Assembly: GCA_963703015.1 (NCBI GenBank)
Contig: OY969779.1
Location: forward strand, 1,798,001-1,862,000
From: Methanobacterium_B sp963703015
GTDB taxonomy: Archaea; Methanobacteriota; Methanobacteria; Methanobacteriales; Methanobacteriaceae
Direction of reading: 5' to 3'
Length of the DNA stretch: 64,000 bases
Part shown: piece by piece, positions 30,528 through 40,650 of the stretch
How the letters are laid out: each line of letters starts with the position of its first letter
Numbering within the stretch: the first letter of the stretch is position 1
The notes under the pieces: generated by a model
The model's input: the letters and a program-made list of their open reading frames with translations, nothing else
Told to the model about the DNA's origin: nothing
Databases searched by the model: none
Translations under genes and position numbers: made by a program

Positions 30528-32780
30528 TTATTCTAATTTTTTACCCCTGTTTAGAAGGGTCATGATCCTTGAAAGTGGAGGTGTTGGATCTGATGTTTCC
30601 CAATCTGCTGAAGATGCTAATTCCAAATAATTATTTAATTTTTCCAGGGATAATGGTCGATTTTTCAAGAAGTTCAGTGTTTCAACAGCCAAATCCTCTG
30701 ATTTATAACATGGATTCAACTCTTTGGCCCTCTCATAGCATAACTTGGCTTCAGGAACTCTGTCTATCTCAAAGAATAATAACCCCACAGCTATCCATAG
30801 TTCAGGATAATCATGATCTAAAAGCAGAATCTGATTGTAACATGCAGCAGCCTTCTGAAATCTTCCCATTGTGAAATATATCAAACCCATGTTTTTCCAA
30901 GCATCCACAAAATCAGGATACACATAAAGTGCTTTATCGTAGTAGGACAAAGCTTTATCTGTCTTTGCAATATCGAAGTAAAGATTTCCTAAATTAAATG
31001 ATGTGTAGGCATAATCCATATCTTGCATTTCAAATGGTAAAATAGATTCCTCAACACTTTTAGCCAGTAGTTTGTTTTCGAATTCTGTTATTTCCATCTG
31101 TTGTTGTGTTTTATCGATTTCTTGTTCTAGGTTTTGGTGTTTGATGTTTTCTTGTTTCAAGAGCTTAATCAGGTCATCCATATGATCCTGAGGTTCTGGA
31201 TATATTTTGATCATGGTTTCTATGTATTGGTTCAGATTTTCGGGGTTTTGGGCAGTAATTTTTGCTTCAAACTCCAAATATTCCTGGTTCTGTATTTCCT
31301 TTTGAATGAGCCATAGCAAGTCTGCGTCGGAAAATTTCATGCCCCTATATGCAAGTAAAATTTTGAAGTTTATGATATCTCCAGATTCGTAGTGACTACG
31401 GGATTTCTCCACAAATTTTTCTATATACTCATACTTGCCGGTTTTGATCATTTGAAGTTTGTTTTCTTCGAGTTCCTTCTCCCTAAATTCCTTCAGTATG
31501 GTTGGAGAATGTTTTTTATCCATATCCATGGCTTCTTTAGCCAGTAGTTTGTTTTCGAATTCTGTTATTTCCATCTGTTTTTGTGTTTTATTGATTTCTT
31601 GTTCTAGGTTTTGGTGTTTGATGTTTTGATGTTTCAAGAGTTTTTCAAGATCTCCCATATGATCTCGGGGTTCTGGATATATTTTGATCATGGTTTCTAT
31701 GTATTGGTTCAGGTTTTCGGGTTTTTGGGCCGTAATTTTTGCTTCAAACTCTAAATACTCTTGATTTTCAATTTCTGCTTGAATAAGCCATGTAACTTCT
31801 TCTTCTGTGAAGTTTATACCTTTATCTTCCAAGAGATTTCTGAGTTTTTTTATGTCAACAAATTCATAATCGTATCTTGATCTGTTGTTAAAACCATCAA
31901 GATAGTTGTACCTAGAATTTTTCACAAAATTTTCTAAGTAAACATAAAAACCACTGGATTTAAGTTCCATAGATTTAGAGTTGAAATCTGTTTTTTCCTT
32001 TGAAACAGCTTCATCAACTATTCTATCTATCAGTTCTTCATCAGAACTTGCATCTTCAACATTATCCTTTATTTCAGGTTCTGGCACTTTGAATTCTCTT
32101 AAACGATTCAGGGATAGTATGGCATTTTCCTTTAGTTTTTGATCCTCACTTTTTAAGTCTTGGACGAGTGGATCAACTGCGATTCTTCCTAGGGCAGTTA
32201 TTGCAACTTCTTGTATTATTTTTTCCTTATCATGCAAGGTCATGATAATGGGCTCTGTTGCCTGTGGGTCTCCAATTTTTCCCAGGGCTTCGATGGCACG
32301 GGATCTTATGCTACTATTTGGATTGTTGAGTGTTTGTATGAGGGCCGGGACTGCTTTTTTGTCTTGTATTCTTCCAAGGGCTGTGATAGCTTCTTCCTGA
32401 ATTGTCTGATCAGGATCTTGGAGTTTTTGTATCAATGGTTCTGTTGCCATGGGATCACCAATCTTTCCCAAGGCCTCTGCAGCACGCCAACGGATCCCTA
32501 TAAATTTATTGTTGAGTGTTTGTATTAGGACTGGCACGGCTTTTTTGTCTTGTATTCTTCCAAGGGCTGTGATAGCTTCTTCCTGAATAGTTTTATCAGG
32601 ATCTTGGAGTTTTTGTATCAGTGGCTCCGTTGCTCTAACATCCCCAATCCTTTCTAAAGCTAAAACAGCTTCTCTCCGCACATTTTCAGAATCATCATTT
32701 AAAGCATGTATTAATCCTTCAACATCAGCATTATCTTCCATCTCTTCAATTCTGGTTCTCAAGAGATTGAATACCCTCAT
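30528..32780 (-). CDS. HEAT-repeat/TPR scaffold protein with internal duplication
   Basis: 750 residues, likely soluble. The N-terminal 230 residues form PBS-lyase-type HEAT repeats (units such as DPDKTIQEEAITALGRIQDK alternating with IRWRAAEALGKIGDP). The middle holds two copies of a module of about 160 residues (ENLNQYIETMIKIYPEP... EQEINKTQKQMEITEFENKL), largely coiled coil, almost identical to each other. The C-terminus (about 595-700) is TPR (FNLGNLYFDIAKTDKALSYY). Such repeats bind proteins; no enzyme domain is present. A GGTGGTGAT ribosome site precedes the ATG. Confidence 0.85.
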   Translation of the reverse strand: MRVFNLLRTRIEEMEDNADVEGLIHALNDDSENVRREAVLALERIGDVRATEPLIQKLQDPDKTIQEEAITALGRIQDKKAVPVLIQTLNNKFIGIRWRAAEALGKIGDPMATEPLIQKLQDPDQTIQEEAITALGRIQDKKAVPALIQTLNNPNSSIRSRAIEALGKIGDPQATEPIIMTLHDKEKIIQEVAITALGRIAVDPLVQDLKSEDQKLKENAILSLNRLREFKVPEPEIKDNVEDASSDEELIDRIVDEAVSKEKTDFNSKSMELKSSGFYVYLENFVKNSRYNYLDGFNNRSRYDYEFVDIKKLRNLLEDKGINFTEEEVTWLIQAEIENQEYLEFEAKITAQKPENLNQYIETMIKIYPEPRDHMGDLEKLLKHQNIKHQNLEQEINKTQKQMEITEFENKLLAKEAMDMDKKHSPTILKEFREKELEENKLQMIKTGKYEYIEKFVEKSRSHYESGDIINFKILLAYRGMKFSDADLLWLIQKEIQNQEYLEFEAKITAQNPENLNQYIETMIKIYPEPQDHMDDLIKLLKQENIKHQNLEQEIDKTQQQMEITEFENKLLAKSVEESILPFEMQDMDYAYTSFNLGNLYFDIAKTDKALSYYDKALYVYPDFVDAWKNMGLIYFTMGRFQKAAACYNQILLLDHDYPELWIAVGLLFFEIDRVPEAKLCYERAKELNPCYKSEDLAVETLNFLKNRPLSLEKLNNYLELASSADWETSDPTPPLSRIMTLLNRGKKLE
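31061..31290 (-). repeat. internal direct repeat, copy 2 (C-terminal module)
   Basis: Close DNA match to 31538-31767 at an offset of 477 bp (159 codons), including long identical stretches such as TTCTGGATATATTTTGATCA. The same gene's HEAT region repeats at a 186-bp period (near 32353 and 32539). Confidence 0.8.
31538..31767 (-). repeat. internal direct repeat, copy 1 (N-terminal module)
   Basis: Partner of 31061-31290. The near identity at DNA level points to recent duplication or ongoing gene conversion. Confidence 0.8.
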
Positions 32781-33287
32781 AAAATCACCACCATTAATAC
32801 CCCAAACCCCAATTTATTTTTACGCTTTTATCCTTCTATGTCATTTAACTAGATATAAAAATTTCCTCAGTTGAAGTTTCAAATGCCCCTACAAAAACTC
32901 TAAAATATTTAGAGGAAATCAAGAGCTAATGGAGGATAACTAACACCATGAATACTGAGAAATTATTAGATTATTGTTTTGCAACAGGAAAGATGATGAA
33001 ATATTAAAAGATTACAATTTGTTGTATACAATTATAAAATGAAACCAAAATGAATGGGTAGGATCTTAGCAATGTATCCTGATTGAAATATAAAACATCA
33101 CGATTCATTAAGTCAAATGGATAAGAATCATTGAGTGTTGCTATAAATTCGTCATATAACTATTGTTTATGAAAGGTGAGTAGTATTTGTTGTATGATCA
33201 TTTCATAGAAATTTTAACTTTCCCAGATAAAATCAGTAAACACAGTCCTAAATGTCATGTTCCGATTATAAACATTGGAACTTGTCA
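32781..33287. other. 507-bp intergenic region
   Basis: AT-rich. A 19-codon frame (32948-33007, MNTEKLLDYCFATGKMMKY) has GGAGG 13 nt upstream and may be a gene remnant. Promoter elements for the HEAT/TPR gene lie at its left side. Nothing else was identified. Confidence 0.35.
32948..33007 (+). pseudogene. possible truncated ORF remnant, 19 codons
   Basis: ATG to TAA preceded by GGAGG at a somewhat long spacing. The peptide looks like a real N-terminus (LLDYCFATGK) but stops early, and no continuation in another frame is obvious. Confidence 0.2.
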
Positions 33288-35948
33288 TTATTGAACATCT
33301 TTAACTCCCTTCAAATAGTTTCCACTTGTTATGCCTCCGGTGGAAATAGTTTTTATTCGAGATTTAAATTCTTTAAGCATTTTCTTGGAATCGCTTCCAG
33401 CTAAGACATGATTCAGTTGGGCACTGTACACCAAACCCATCTCCTTAGAATACTCGTATCCCTTAGTTCTCACGTCCATAACCAAACCAGTAACTCCCAT
33501 ATCTACCAATTCATTGATATGATCAATTAAACAAAGCTCAACTGAATTAAGAATATGTGTATTCCCATTTAAATCAATTTTAACCGGAAAAACATGGTTT
33601 TTTTCATCTTCAATACCCCAAAAATCCTGATGGTTATTTTGTGAATTTTCAGAGACTAGTTCCATGAGACAGTCTCGAGATATTAATGCATCCAAATTTC
33701 CCTGTACAACTATATCTATGGGATTTTCAATACCTTGAACCCTGGATCCGCCAACAAGATTTTTCAAATCTTTCCCTGAAAGTTCTGGAGAAACTGTTAT
33801 CACACCATATTTTATTGAAAGGGCCATTAAAGTTTCTCTGTTCCACACATTAAAACCTCCAGAACAGGATAAATTAACTCCGTCCAGGAAATTCAATGCT
33901 TCACCCGCACCATGACCATCAACCATAATTTCCTTGATTTCGGGGATAGATCCTAGAATTTCTAAGAATTTATTAATTAAACTGTCATGGGTTATTTGAG
34001 GCCACTTCCAGATAAATTCAGCTCCAAATTCTTGACACAGTTTATAGGCATGCCTTAGTTGGGATGATATTTGGTTTGTTTCATCTTCTGAAAATTTGGA
34101 TGATTTTGAAGTGCAGTTCACCAAATTATTACCAATTACAGGCTCGAAGTATGCTCGTTTAATTCCACTTTCCAAGGCACCCTTCAAACCATCTATAGAA
34201 TCTGAGTATGCACCAAGTACACAAGAATGGTTTGAGACAAATTTAAGGGGAGATCCTGTGGAGGATAATCCTTTGGTGTTTTCTTTAATTCTATTTTTAA
34301 CCTTCAAAACTTCTTTTTCCTTTGGTTTAAAGGTTTTCATCAACTCAGTTTCCGCAGCTTCAAAAAAGTCTCTTCGGACTTTGTTAAGATTGCTTATGGG
34401 TGTAAAAAGGGTTTCAGTGATATCAATATCTAGTTTAGCTATGATAAAATTTGTTTTTCCAGTTTTATTCAACTGATCAATGATTTTGGCAGTGGTTAAT
34501 GGTTTGTTAATGGCAGTTTCCATTTTGAAATCTGAAATCATTGTTAAACAGTGTTTATGGTTGTCCAATCCCTGGAAACTTCCCTCGATTTTTAATGCCA
34601 TGTTGTCATCCAATGAAACCCTCATTTCCATGGGTATGGATGGACTTTTAACATTTTTGATAATATCTGATGCTTCACGATTTAAAGTTAAAGAACGGGT
34701 CAAATATAGCATAGAATTTTTATTTAATGGTTTTTTGACCTTAAATTTTAACATATTTCCCTTGTAAACAGGATCTTGTTCTATGGCCATTCCAACGGGG
34801 GCATCATCCCTAATCATACCTTCTTTCAGATGCTGTTTGGTTTGGACAGTCTGGTTTGATGCCCTAAACACCACACCATCACCCTTCCCTATTTTGAAGC
34901 GGTTTTTAAGTTTAATGGTAACAATTTTGGTTTTGTTGTTGTAACCAACTACATCTCCAATGTAAAGCCCCCTGTTTCCAGGTGTATCCCTCCCCATAAT
35001 CGTTTCCCGATCAGATTTTAGGAGATATCCTGAGCTAAATCCTCTGTTGAATGCTAACATAAGTTTAGATAAGTTATCCTTGTTTGAACTTTGTTTCCCA
35101 TATTTCAATGAATCAAGAGCTTTTCTGTAGATATTAATTACAATAGCCACGTAATCTTCGGATCTCATTCTACCTTCAATTTTCAATGAGTTTACATTTG
35201 ATCCAATAATTTTGTCTAACTGATTGTAAACACAGAGATCCTGGGTTGATAACAGAAATTTATCACTAATATTTGATGTATGAGTTTCAATGGGCCTTCC
35301 ATATTCGTCCTTTTTTCCGCTGACTAATTTATAAGCCTTTCTACAGGGCTGTGCACAAACTCCTCGGTTACCACTTCTACCCCCAATAAATGAAGATAAT
35401 AAACACTGTCCAGAGTAGGAATAGCAAAGTGCTCCGTGTCCAAATATTTCAATTTCAATTTTGTTTTCAGATGCAGTTTCAACAATAGATTTGACTTCAG
35501 TAATTTTAAGTTCTCTAGCTAACACAATCCTTTTAAAACCAAAATCTCCAGCCCATTTTACTCCAGCGCTGTTATGAATGGTTAGTTGTGTTGATGCATG
35601 TAGCTTCATTTCTGGGATGAGTTCTCTGCATAATCTGGCAAAACCCAGATCCTGGACAATGATGGCATCTGCACCATTTTTGTAGAGCCAAAAAATGTAT
35701 TCAATGGCAGGTTTAAGTTGAAAATCCTTCATAAGGGTGTTAACAGTAATGTAAACCTTGACATCACGGAGTTTGGCAAATTTCAAGCCTTCTTTCATCT
35801 CTTCTTTAGTGAAGTTGGATGCAAATTTTCTGGCACCAAATTTCTTGCCAGAAATATAAACAGCATCAGCTCCAGCATTAACAGCAGCTATTAATGAATT
35901 TAATGAACCTGCAGGGGCCAGTAATTCGGGTATCTCTTTTATTGCCAT
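33288..35948 (-). CDS. U32 family peptidase-like protein, long form
   Basis: 886 residues. The N-terminal U32 domain starts ELLAPAGSLNSLIAAVNAGADAVYI and carries the family signature EIFGHGALCYSYSGQCLLSS followed by a Cys-rich GNRGVCAQPCRKAY. A middle region resembles DUF3656, and a second barrel-like part ends the chain. The E. coli relative RlhA hydroxylates 23S rRNA C2501 rather than cutting peptides, so an RNA-modifying role is possible here. At 886 residues it is longer than RlhA (about 650). An AGGAAAG ribosome site is present. Confidence 0.85.
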   Translation of the reverse strand: MAIKEIPELLAPAGSLNSLIAAVNAGADAVYISGKKFGARKFASNFTKEEMKEGLKFAKLRDVKVYITVNTLMKDFQLKPAIEYIFWLYKNGADAIIVQDLGFARLCRELIPEMKLHASTQLTIHNSAGVKWAGDFGFKRIVLARELKITEVKSIVETASENKIEIEIFGHGALCYSYSGQCLLSSFIGGRSGNRGVCAQPCRKAYKLVSGKKDEYGRPIETHTSNISDKFLLSTQDLCVYNQLDKIIGSNVNSLKIEGRMRSEDYVAIVINIYRKALDSLKYGKQSSNKDNLSKLMLAFNRGFSSGYLLKSDRETIMGRDTPGNRGLYIGDVVGYNNKTKIVTIKLKNRFKIGKGDGVVFRASNQTVQTKQHLKEGMIRDDAPVGMAIEQDPVYKGNMLKFKVKKPLNKNSMLYLTRSLTLNREASDIIKNVKSPSIPMEMRVSLDDNMALKIEGSFQGLDNHKHCLTMISDFKMETAINKPLTTAKIIDQLNKTGKTNFIIAKLDIDITETLFTPISNLNKVRRDFFEAAETELMKTFKPKEKEVLKVKNRIKENTKGLSSTGSPLKFVSNHSCVLGAYSDSIDGLKGALESGIKRAYFEPVIGNNLVNCTSKSSKFSEDETNQISSQLRHAYKLCQEFGAEFIWKWPQITHDSLINKFLEILGSIPEIKEIMVDGHGAGEALNFLDGVNLSCSGGFNVWNRETLMALSIKYGVITVSPELSGKDLKNLVGGSRVQGIENPIDIVVQGNLDALISRDCLMELVSENSQNNHQDFWGIEDEKNHVFPVKIDLNGNTHILNSVELCLIDHINELVDMGVTGLVMDVRTKGYEYSKEMGLVYSAQLNHVLAGSDSKKMLKEFKSRIKTISTGGITSGNYLKGVKDVQ

Positions 35949-36077
35949 GTGATTCTTTCCTCTATTTTTATATAAACTACGATCCTTAAAATTTATTGGA
36001 TTATTTACTAAAAATGCATAATGATAAAAGCAGGGTTCAACAACAGAATAAAAATAGCAGAAGAAATGGTGTAAATA

Positions 36078-36920
36078 ATGAATGCATATTTAGAAATTTT
36101 AAGACCTTTTAACGCCCTAATGGGGGTTGTAGCAGTATTACTTGTGGCATTGATCAGTGTAAACTTCACTTTAGCTGTAATTGTGGCGTGTGTTATTGTT
36201 TTCATATTCACAGGGGCTGGGAATGCCATCAACGATTACTTCGATCATAAAATTGATGCCATAAACAAACCAGAAAGACCAATACCTTCTGGCAGAATAT
36301 CTTTAAAAACAGCATTAATCTACTCTGTCTCTTTATTTGTACTATCAAGTATAATGGCATTTATTATTGGAATTATACCTGGAATAATTGTTGTTTTAAG
36401 CGCAATTCTCATGTATCTTTACGCTAAAAGACTTAAAACTTCCTGCCTATTAGGAAATTTAAGTATCGCATTTTTAACTGGATTATGTTTCGTTTTTGGA
36501 GGAGTTGTTCTAAATGCAGTGGAACTATCAATTATCCTGGGAGTGTATGCATTTTTAATGACCATGGCAAGGGAAATAGTCAAGGACATGGAGGATGTTG
36601 AGGGTGACAGTGTTGAAGGAGCTTCCACATTTCCTATCAAACATGGTATGCGAAAATCTTCCATACTTGCAGCTGTATTCATGTTAATTGCCAGTCTAAC
36701 CAGTCCAATCCTGTACTTCATCGGAATTTTTAACATCATCTTCCTCATAGTGATGTTGTTTGCAATTTACCTATTTTTATCCTGTGCATTCTCAATATTA
36801 AGGGATCAGTCTGTTGCAAATACCAGGAAAGTTTCTAAACAAATTAAAATTGGAATGGGAATAGTTTTCATGGCATTTGCCCTGGGATCACCCATTATTA
36901 CGAATCTGCTTCCATTATGA
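36078..36920 (+). CDS. digeranylgeranylglyceryl phosphate synthase (UbiA family)
   Basis: 280 residues, eight to nine transmembrane helices. It transfers the second geranylgeranyl group in archaeal ether-lipid synthesis. The first Asp-rich motif NDYFDHKIDAINKPERPIPSG (written here in part, about 52-72) and the second AREIVKDMEDVEGD (about 162-175) are the prenyl-diphosphate/Mg sites of UbiA enzymes. The length fits the archaeal lipid enzyme. The next gene, trmO, starts 11 nt after its stop, so they share a transcript. Confidence 0.92.
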   Translation: MNAYLEILRPFNALMGVVAVLLVALISVNFTLAVIVACVIVFIFTGAGNAINDYFDHKIDAINKPERPIPSGRISLKTALIYSVSLFVLSSIMAFIIGIIPGIIVVLSAILMYLYAKRLKTSCLLGNLSIAFLTGLCFVFGGVVLNAVELSIILGVYAFLMTMAREIVKDMEDVEGDSVEGASTFPIKHGMRKSSILAAVFMLIASLTSPILYFIGIFNIIFLIVMLFAIYLFLSCAFSILRDQSVANTRKVSKQIKIGMGIVFMAFALGSPIITNLLPL

Positions 36921-36931
36921 AGGTGTAAAAT

Positions 36932-37333
36932 ATGGATATAAAACTTGAACCCATTGGAGTTATTAAATCCCCCTACACAAACAGAAATAATTCACCACGA
37001 CAGGGTCGTTATTCAAACGAAACAAGTGTTTTGACTATCTATGAAAAGTACATGGAAGGAATCGAAGGATTAAATCTGCACAGTCATTACATGATATTTT
37101 ACTGGCAGAATCATGCTGTTCGAAACCAATTGAAGGTTGTGCCCCATGGAAAAACAGAGCAAAGAGGGGTGTTTTCAACCAGAGCACCAGTCAGACCTAA
37201 TCCAATAGGATTTTGTTTGGTGGAAGTTGTGGATATTGAGGATAACAGGATCACTGTTCGATGGCTTGATGCATGGGATGGTTCACCTCTACTTGATATC
37301 AAACCATACTGGCCAGAAATTGATACAATCTAA
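36932..37333 (+). CDS. trmO: tRNA (N6-threonylcarbamoyladenosine37-N6)-methyltransferase, TrmO/TsaA family
   Basis: 133 residues. It begins LEPIGVIKSPYTNRNNSPRQ and contains GVFSTRAPVRPNPIGFCLVE, the hallmark of the TsaA/TrmO fold, which uses SAM to methylate t6A at position 37 of tRNA. The single domain is shorter than the bacterial enzyme, as usual in archaea. AAGGTG precedes the ATG. It is translationally close to the UbiA-family gene. Confidence 0.9.
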   Translation: MDIKLEPIGVIKSPYTNRNNSPRQGRYSNETSVLTIYEKYMEGIEGLNLHSHYMIFYWQNHAVRNQLKVVPHGKTEQRGVFSTRAPVRPNPIGFCLVEVVDIEDNRITVRWLDAWDGSPLLDIKPYWPEIDTI

Positions 37334-37338
37334 ACAAA

Positions 37339-38901
37339 TCAAATATTTGAACTTACACAACCCTCAGATTCTTTTTTAGTTTTATGTCTTGGTATGAATA
37401 GTGAGAGAATCATACTGACTAAAAGGATAATAGTTATCAGATTAAACGCAGTTTTCATGGTGTCAACTTTCTGGATACTCACAGGCATGTTCTTTTCAGA
37501 GGGGTAGCTTTGATTTTTATTTTCAAATTTCTGAACTAGCTCATGCACACCCAATATATTATCCTGAACACCCATGGATTGTCCTGTGTTTGCTGCCATA
37601 CCAACACTGCTGAAACCTCCCAGAATCAGGATGAGTCCCAGTATAGCAGTTCCAAGGGCTGAACCTAAATTAATACCCGTATTCATAATTCCTGAAGCAT
37701 CTGGCTGCTGCTCTTTCTTTGCAGCAAAGAATATTTCGTTGGCTGAATGTGGAAAAACAATGCCCATACCAACACCCAACAAGAATATCCCTGGAACCAT
37801 ATCAACGATGGTTGTGTAAGGATTGAAAATTAATGTCAGGTAAACACTTCCAATAATAGCTGCAAAAGAACCTATTGCCAGAATATATCTGGGCTGTATC
37901 TTTTTGGACAATTTTCCTGCCATTGAAGACATGACAAAAATTGCCACACTCATTGGAATCAGAGTTAAACCTGTAGTAAGAGGATTTGCACCCAAGTCCG
38001 ACTGTACATAAACTGGAATAATGAACAGAACACCGCCTATTGTGAAATTCATAATGAAACGTGTAATGTTTGCCAAACTGAATCCACGATCTTTAAACAA
38101 ACTAATATCAACAAGGGGTGTTTGATTTTTATTTATTCTACTCCTCTGGTTTAAATAGAAAATTATCATGAGCAAAATTCCCAATGTAATTAGAATAAAT
38201 GAAAAGTACCAATTATTTGGATTGTTAAGAATTAAAATACCAAGCACAAACAAGAATATTCCCACTGAAGAATTCACAGCACCCAGAATATTGAGTTGCG
38301 ACCAACGCATATCCGGTGGAAAAACAGAAATCTCGCCGGAGAAAATTATTATTACCAGAATAACTATGAGTTCTAATCCAAATGCATATCTCCAGCTGTA
38401 AAAAGTGGTTAAAAAACCCCCAATTATTGGGCCCACAGTTCCTGCTCCTGAAGCCATTGAACTGGTTATTCCCAGCGCAAAGGCTCGTTTTTCCCCATAA
38501 TAAGTTCCAGAAATAATGGATGTAGTGGCAGGCATCATTAAAGCAGCTCCAACACCCTCCATAATTGACCATCCAAGTAAAAGCATGGTGCTGTTAATGC
38601 TCAAAGCCGCAACTATGGTTCCAACACCATAAATTACAGCTCCTGTTAAAAAAGTACGTTTACGGCCCAAAATATTTTGTATTCTCCCTCCCACGAGCAT
38701 TAAACTGGCCATTGTAAGGGAGTAGGTGGCAATGATTATCTGAACAGTTCCAATGGTTGTGTGAAGATCCCTGATAAGGGATGAGATGGCAACGTTCATG
38801 AATGTTTTATCAATCACAATGGTGAAAATAGATAGTGTAACAATAATTAAAGTAATCCAGCTTTTATCTATGTTGTCTGCCAAAAACTGCACACCATCCA
38901 T
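37339..38901 (-). CDS. MFS drug transporter, DHA2 family (second copy)
   Basis: 520 residues with 14 hydrophobic helices. Family motifs include GGRIQNILGRKRTFLTG in the 2-3 loop and GWSIMEGVGAALMMPATTS. An extracellular loop of about 50 residues lies before the last helix. It should export hydrophobic drugs or metabolites by proton antiport. Unlike the pump at 9235 it has no adjacent TetR gene. It ends 5 nt from the stop of trmO on the opposite strand. Confidence 0.92.
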   Translation of the reverse strand: MDGVQFLADNIDKSWITLIIVTLSIFTIVIDKTFMNVAISSLIRDLHTTIGTVQIIIATYSLTMASLMLVGGRIQNILGRKRTFLTGAVIYGVGTIVAALSINSTMLLLGWSIMEGVGAALMMPATTSIISGTYYGEKRAFALGITSSMASGAGTVGPIIGGFLTTFYSWRYAFGLELIVILVIIIFSGEISVFPPDMRWSQLNILGAVNSSVGIFLFVLGILILNNPNNWYFSFILITLGILLMIIFYLNQRSRINKNQTPLVDISLFKDRGFSLANITRFIMNFTIGGVLFIIPVYVQSDLGANPLTTGLTLIPMSVAIFVMSSMAGKLSKKIQPRYILAIGSFAAIIGSVYLTLIFNPYTTIVDMVPGIFLLGVGMGIVFPHSANEIFFAAKKEQQPDASGIMNTGINLGSALGTAILGLILILGGFSSVGMAANTGQSMGVQDNILGVHELVQKFENKNQSYPSEKNMPVSIQKVDTMKTAFNLITIILLVSMILSLFIPRHKTKKESEGCVSSNI

Positions 38902-39095
38902 TAAATACAGAACTAAAAATTGATTAAGATTATGGGGATTTGATGTTTATGTCACTCAATTTAAGGATTAAATAAGATATAAATAATTATTGGCTTTTTT
39001 TCCAGATAATATTTTCTGAATATGGAAGTTGATTGAAAAGTAATAAATAATTTGAAAGAAACAATAATATCCAAATCTTAAAAGGAAAGTTGAAA

Positions 39096-39986
39096 ATGCC
39101 TAAAAATGAAGAAGATTTCATAAAAAATTTGAATGTTACCAGGTCTGTCAGAACAAAATTTGCAGTTTCAGACAAGTTAATCAAAACATCTGCAAGTGGG
39201 AACCAATATCTTGATGTGACGTTGACTGATAAAACAGGTCAATTTGATGGAAGAATATTCCAGGATGTTGAAAAAATTTACAATAATATTAATGTGGGTA
39301 GTGTCTGCCTAGTAAAGGGCAGAATCAACGAATTTCCCAGTGGTTCTGGAAGATTTAATATGGTGATAAACACCATTACCGAACTTGATGAAGCAGATTA
39401 TCAAAAGGAAGATTTTTTAAGAGTTTCAGAAAATGATGTGAAGGAATCACTCGAACTAATATCCACAACAATAAATGATATGGACAACCAGGACCTAAAA
39501 AACCTTTTAAAGTCTTTTTTTGCCGATGAAGAATTTGTAGAACAATTTTCAAGGGCCCCTGCAGCAATAGTACATCATCATAATTATGAGGGTGGTTTGT
39601 TGGATCATACAGTTGAAGTTTTAAGGCTGTGTAAGACAACAACTGAACTGTTCCCAGATCTGGATTGGGAACTTCTCTACACCGGTGTTCTTTTGCATGA
39701 TCTAGGTAAAATGAAAACTTACACCTATGGCAATGGAATTATAGGATACTCCTATGAAGGAAATATGTTGGATCACATATACCTGTCCTGTGAAATGGTT
39801 GAAGAAAAGTTAAATTCCCTTGAAACTCCGAGGGAACTGGCCCTTAAAATATTACACATGATCTTGAGTCATCATGGTGATGTTAGTTTAGGATGGGGTT
39901 CATCAGTTGATCCAAAAACCCCAGAAGCACTTGCACTCCATTATGCTGATAATTTAGATGCTAAAGTGAAAAAATCCCTAAATTAA
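39096..39986 (+). CDS. OB-fold/HD-domain exoribonuclease-like protein (YhaM type)
   Basis: 296 residues from the ATG at 39096; a TTG at 39090 is possible. The N-terminal OB-fold (about 15-95, DVTLTDKTGQFDGRIF) should bind nucleic acid. The HD domain follows with HHHNYEGGLLDHTVEV, LLHDLGKM and LSHHGDV, supplying the His/Asp metal ligands. This order matches YhaM/Cbf1-type 3'-5' exoribonucleases, and length is close. Activity on RNA or DNA is inferred. The GGAAAG ribosome site favours the ATG. Confidence 0.87.
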   Translation: MPKNEEDFIKNLNVTRSVRTKFAVSDKLIKTSASGNQYLDVTLTDKTGQFDGRIFQDVEKIYNNINVGSVCLVKGRINEFPSGSGRFNMVINTITELDEADYQKEDFLRVSENDVKESLELISTTINDMDNQDLKNLLKSFFADEEFVEQFSRAPAAIVHHHNYEGGLLDHTVEVLRLCKTTTELFPDLDWELLYTGVLLHDLGKMKTYTYGNGIIGYSYEGNMLDHIYLSCEMVEEKLNSLETPRELALKILHMILSHHGDVSLGWGSSVDPKTPEALALHYADNLDAKVKKSLN

Positions 39987-40002
39987 TATTTTTTTTAAGA
40001 TT

Positions 40003-40016
40003 TGTTCCATAGAACA
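40003..40016. repeat. short palindrome between convergent genes
   Basis: TGTTC-CATA-GAACA lies after a T-run (39990-39996) that probably ends the HD gene transcript. It may be part of a two-way terminator. Confidence 0.3.
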
Positions 40017-40044
40017 TGGTATGTTAAACTAATTCAATTCCATA

Positions 40045-40629
40045 TCAAATTTCTTTATTGAATTTTTTTTTATCAAGTTCATCCAAAATTTTTGCTATTT
40101 TTTTCTGGGAATCCTCTATTGATTGTCCATTTTTTATGATGTGCCAACCTTCAGACAATTTCAGAGCTTTCTTTCGAACTTTCATGAGATCTTTGGGATT
40201 TTCAAACATCTCTGTTTCGTTTCGAGTTGACAATCGTTTCATCAATACTTCGGGTTCAACATCCAGGAAGAACATGTATTCAGAGCTGGGAAGTACGGTT
40301 ATGAAAAATTTGTAGAGCAAGCTGGCAATAGGCATTGGCAAGTAAGCTACACCCATCAAATAACGTACCATTATCACAGTATCAGCACTTTCTTTGTATA
40401 TTCGAACAGATCTGATGACATCCAGAGCATAATAAACTGACGCCATAATATGGTCAAGTTTCCCTTTGCCTAAAAGTGCTTTTTTAGCCATTATTCCATA
40501 TGGATTATCTTCTGAAGGATGGGAACGAATGATCACTGATTCCTTCTTAGCCAGATATTTTTCAGCTATTAATTTTGCTTGTGTGTCCTTTCCTGAACCA
40601 TCCAAACCATCAATCACTATGAAACGCAT
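40045..40629 (-). CDS. thymidylate kinase-like P-loop kinase
   Basis: 194 residues. The P-loop IDGLDGSGKDTQAKLI (7-20 region) and LID-like features place it in the thymidylate kinase family. The DR(Y/S) motif, in which Asp/Arg contact the nucleotide, reads VRYLMG here, with Val for Asp. A more canonical tmk lies at 42719. It follows the polyprenol-kinase-like gene by 21 nt on the same strand. It may therefore phosphorylate another monophosphate, and thymidylate is not assured. GGAGAA precedes the ATG. Confidence 0.75.
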   Translation of the reverse strand: MRFIVIDGLDGSGKDTQAKLIAEKYLAKKESVIIRSHPSEDNPYGIMAKKALLGKGKLDHIMASVYYALDVIRSVRIYKESADTVIMVRYLMGVAYLPMPIASLLYKFFITVLPSSEYMFFLDVEPEVLMKRLSTRNETEMFENPKDLMKVRKKALKLSEGWHIIKNGQSIEDSQKKIAKILDELDKKKFNKEI

Positions 40630-40650
40630 GAAAATTCTCCAAATTTTAAA

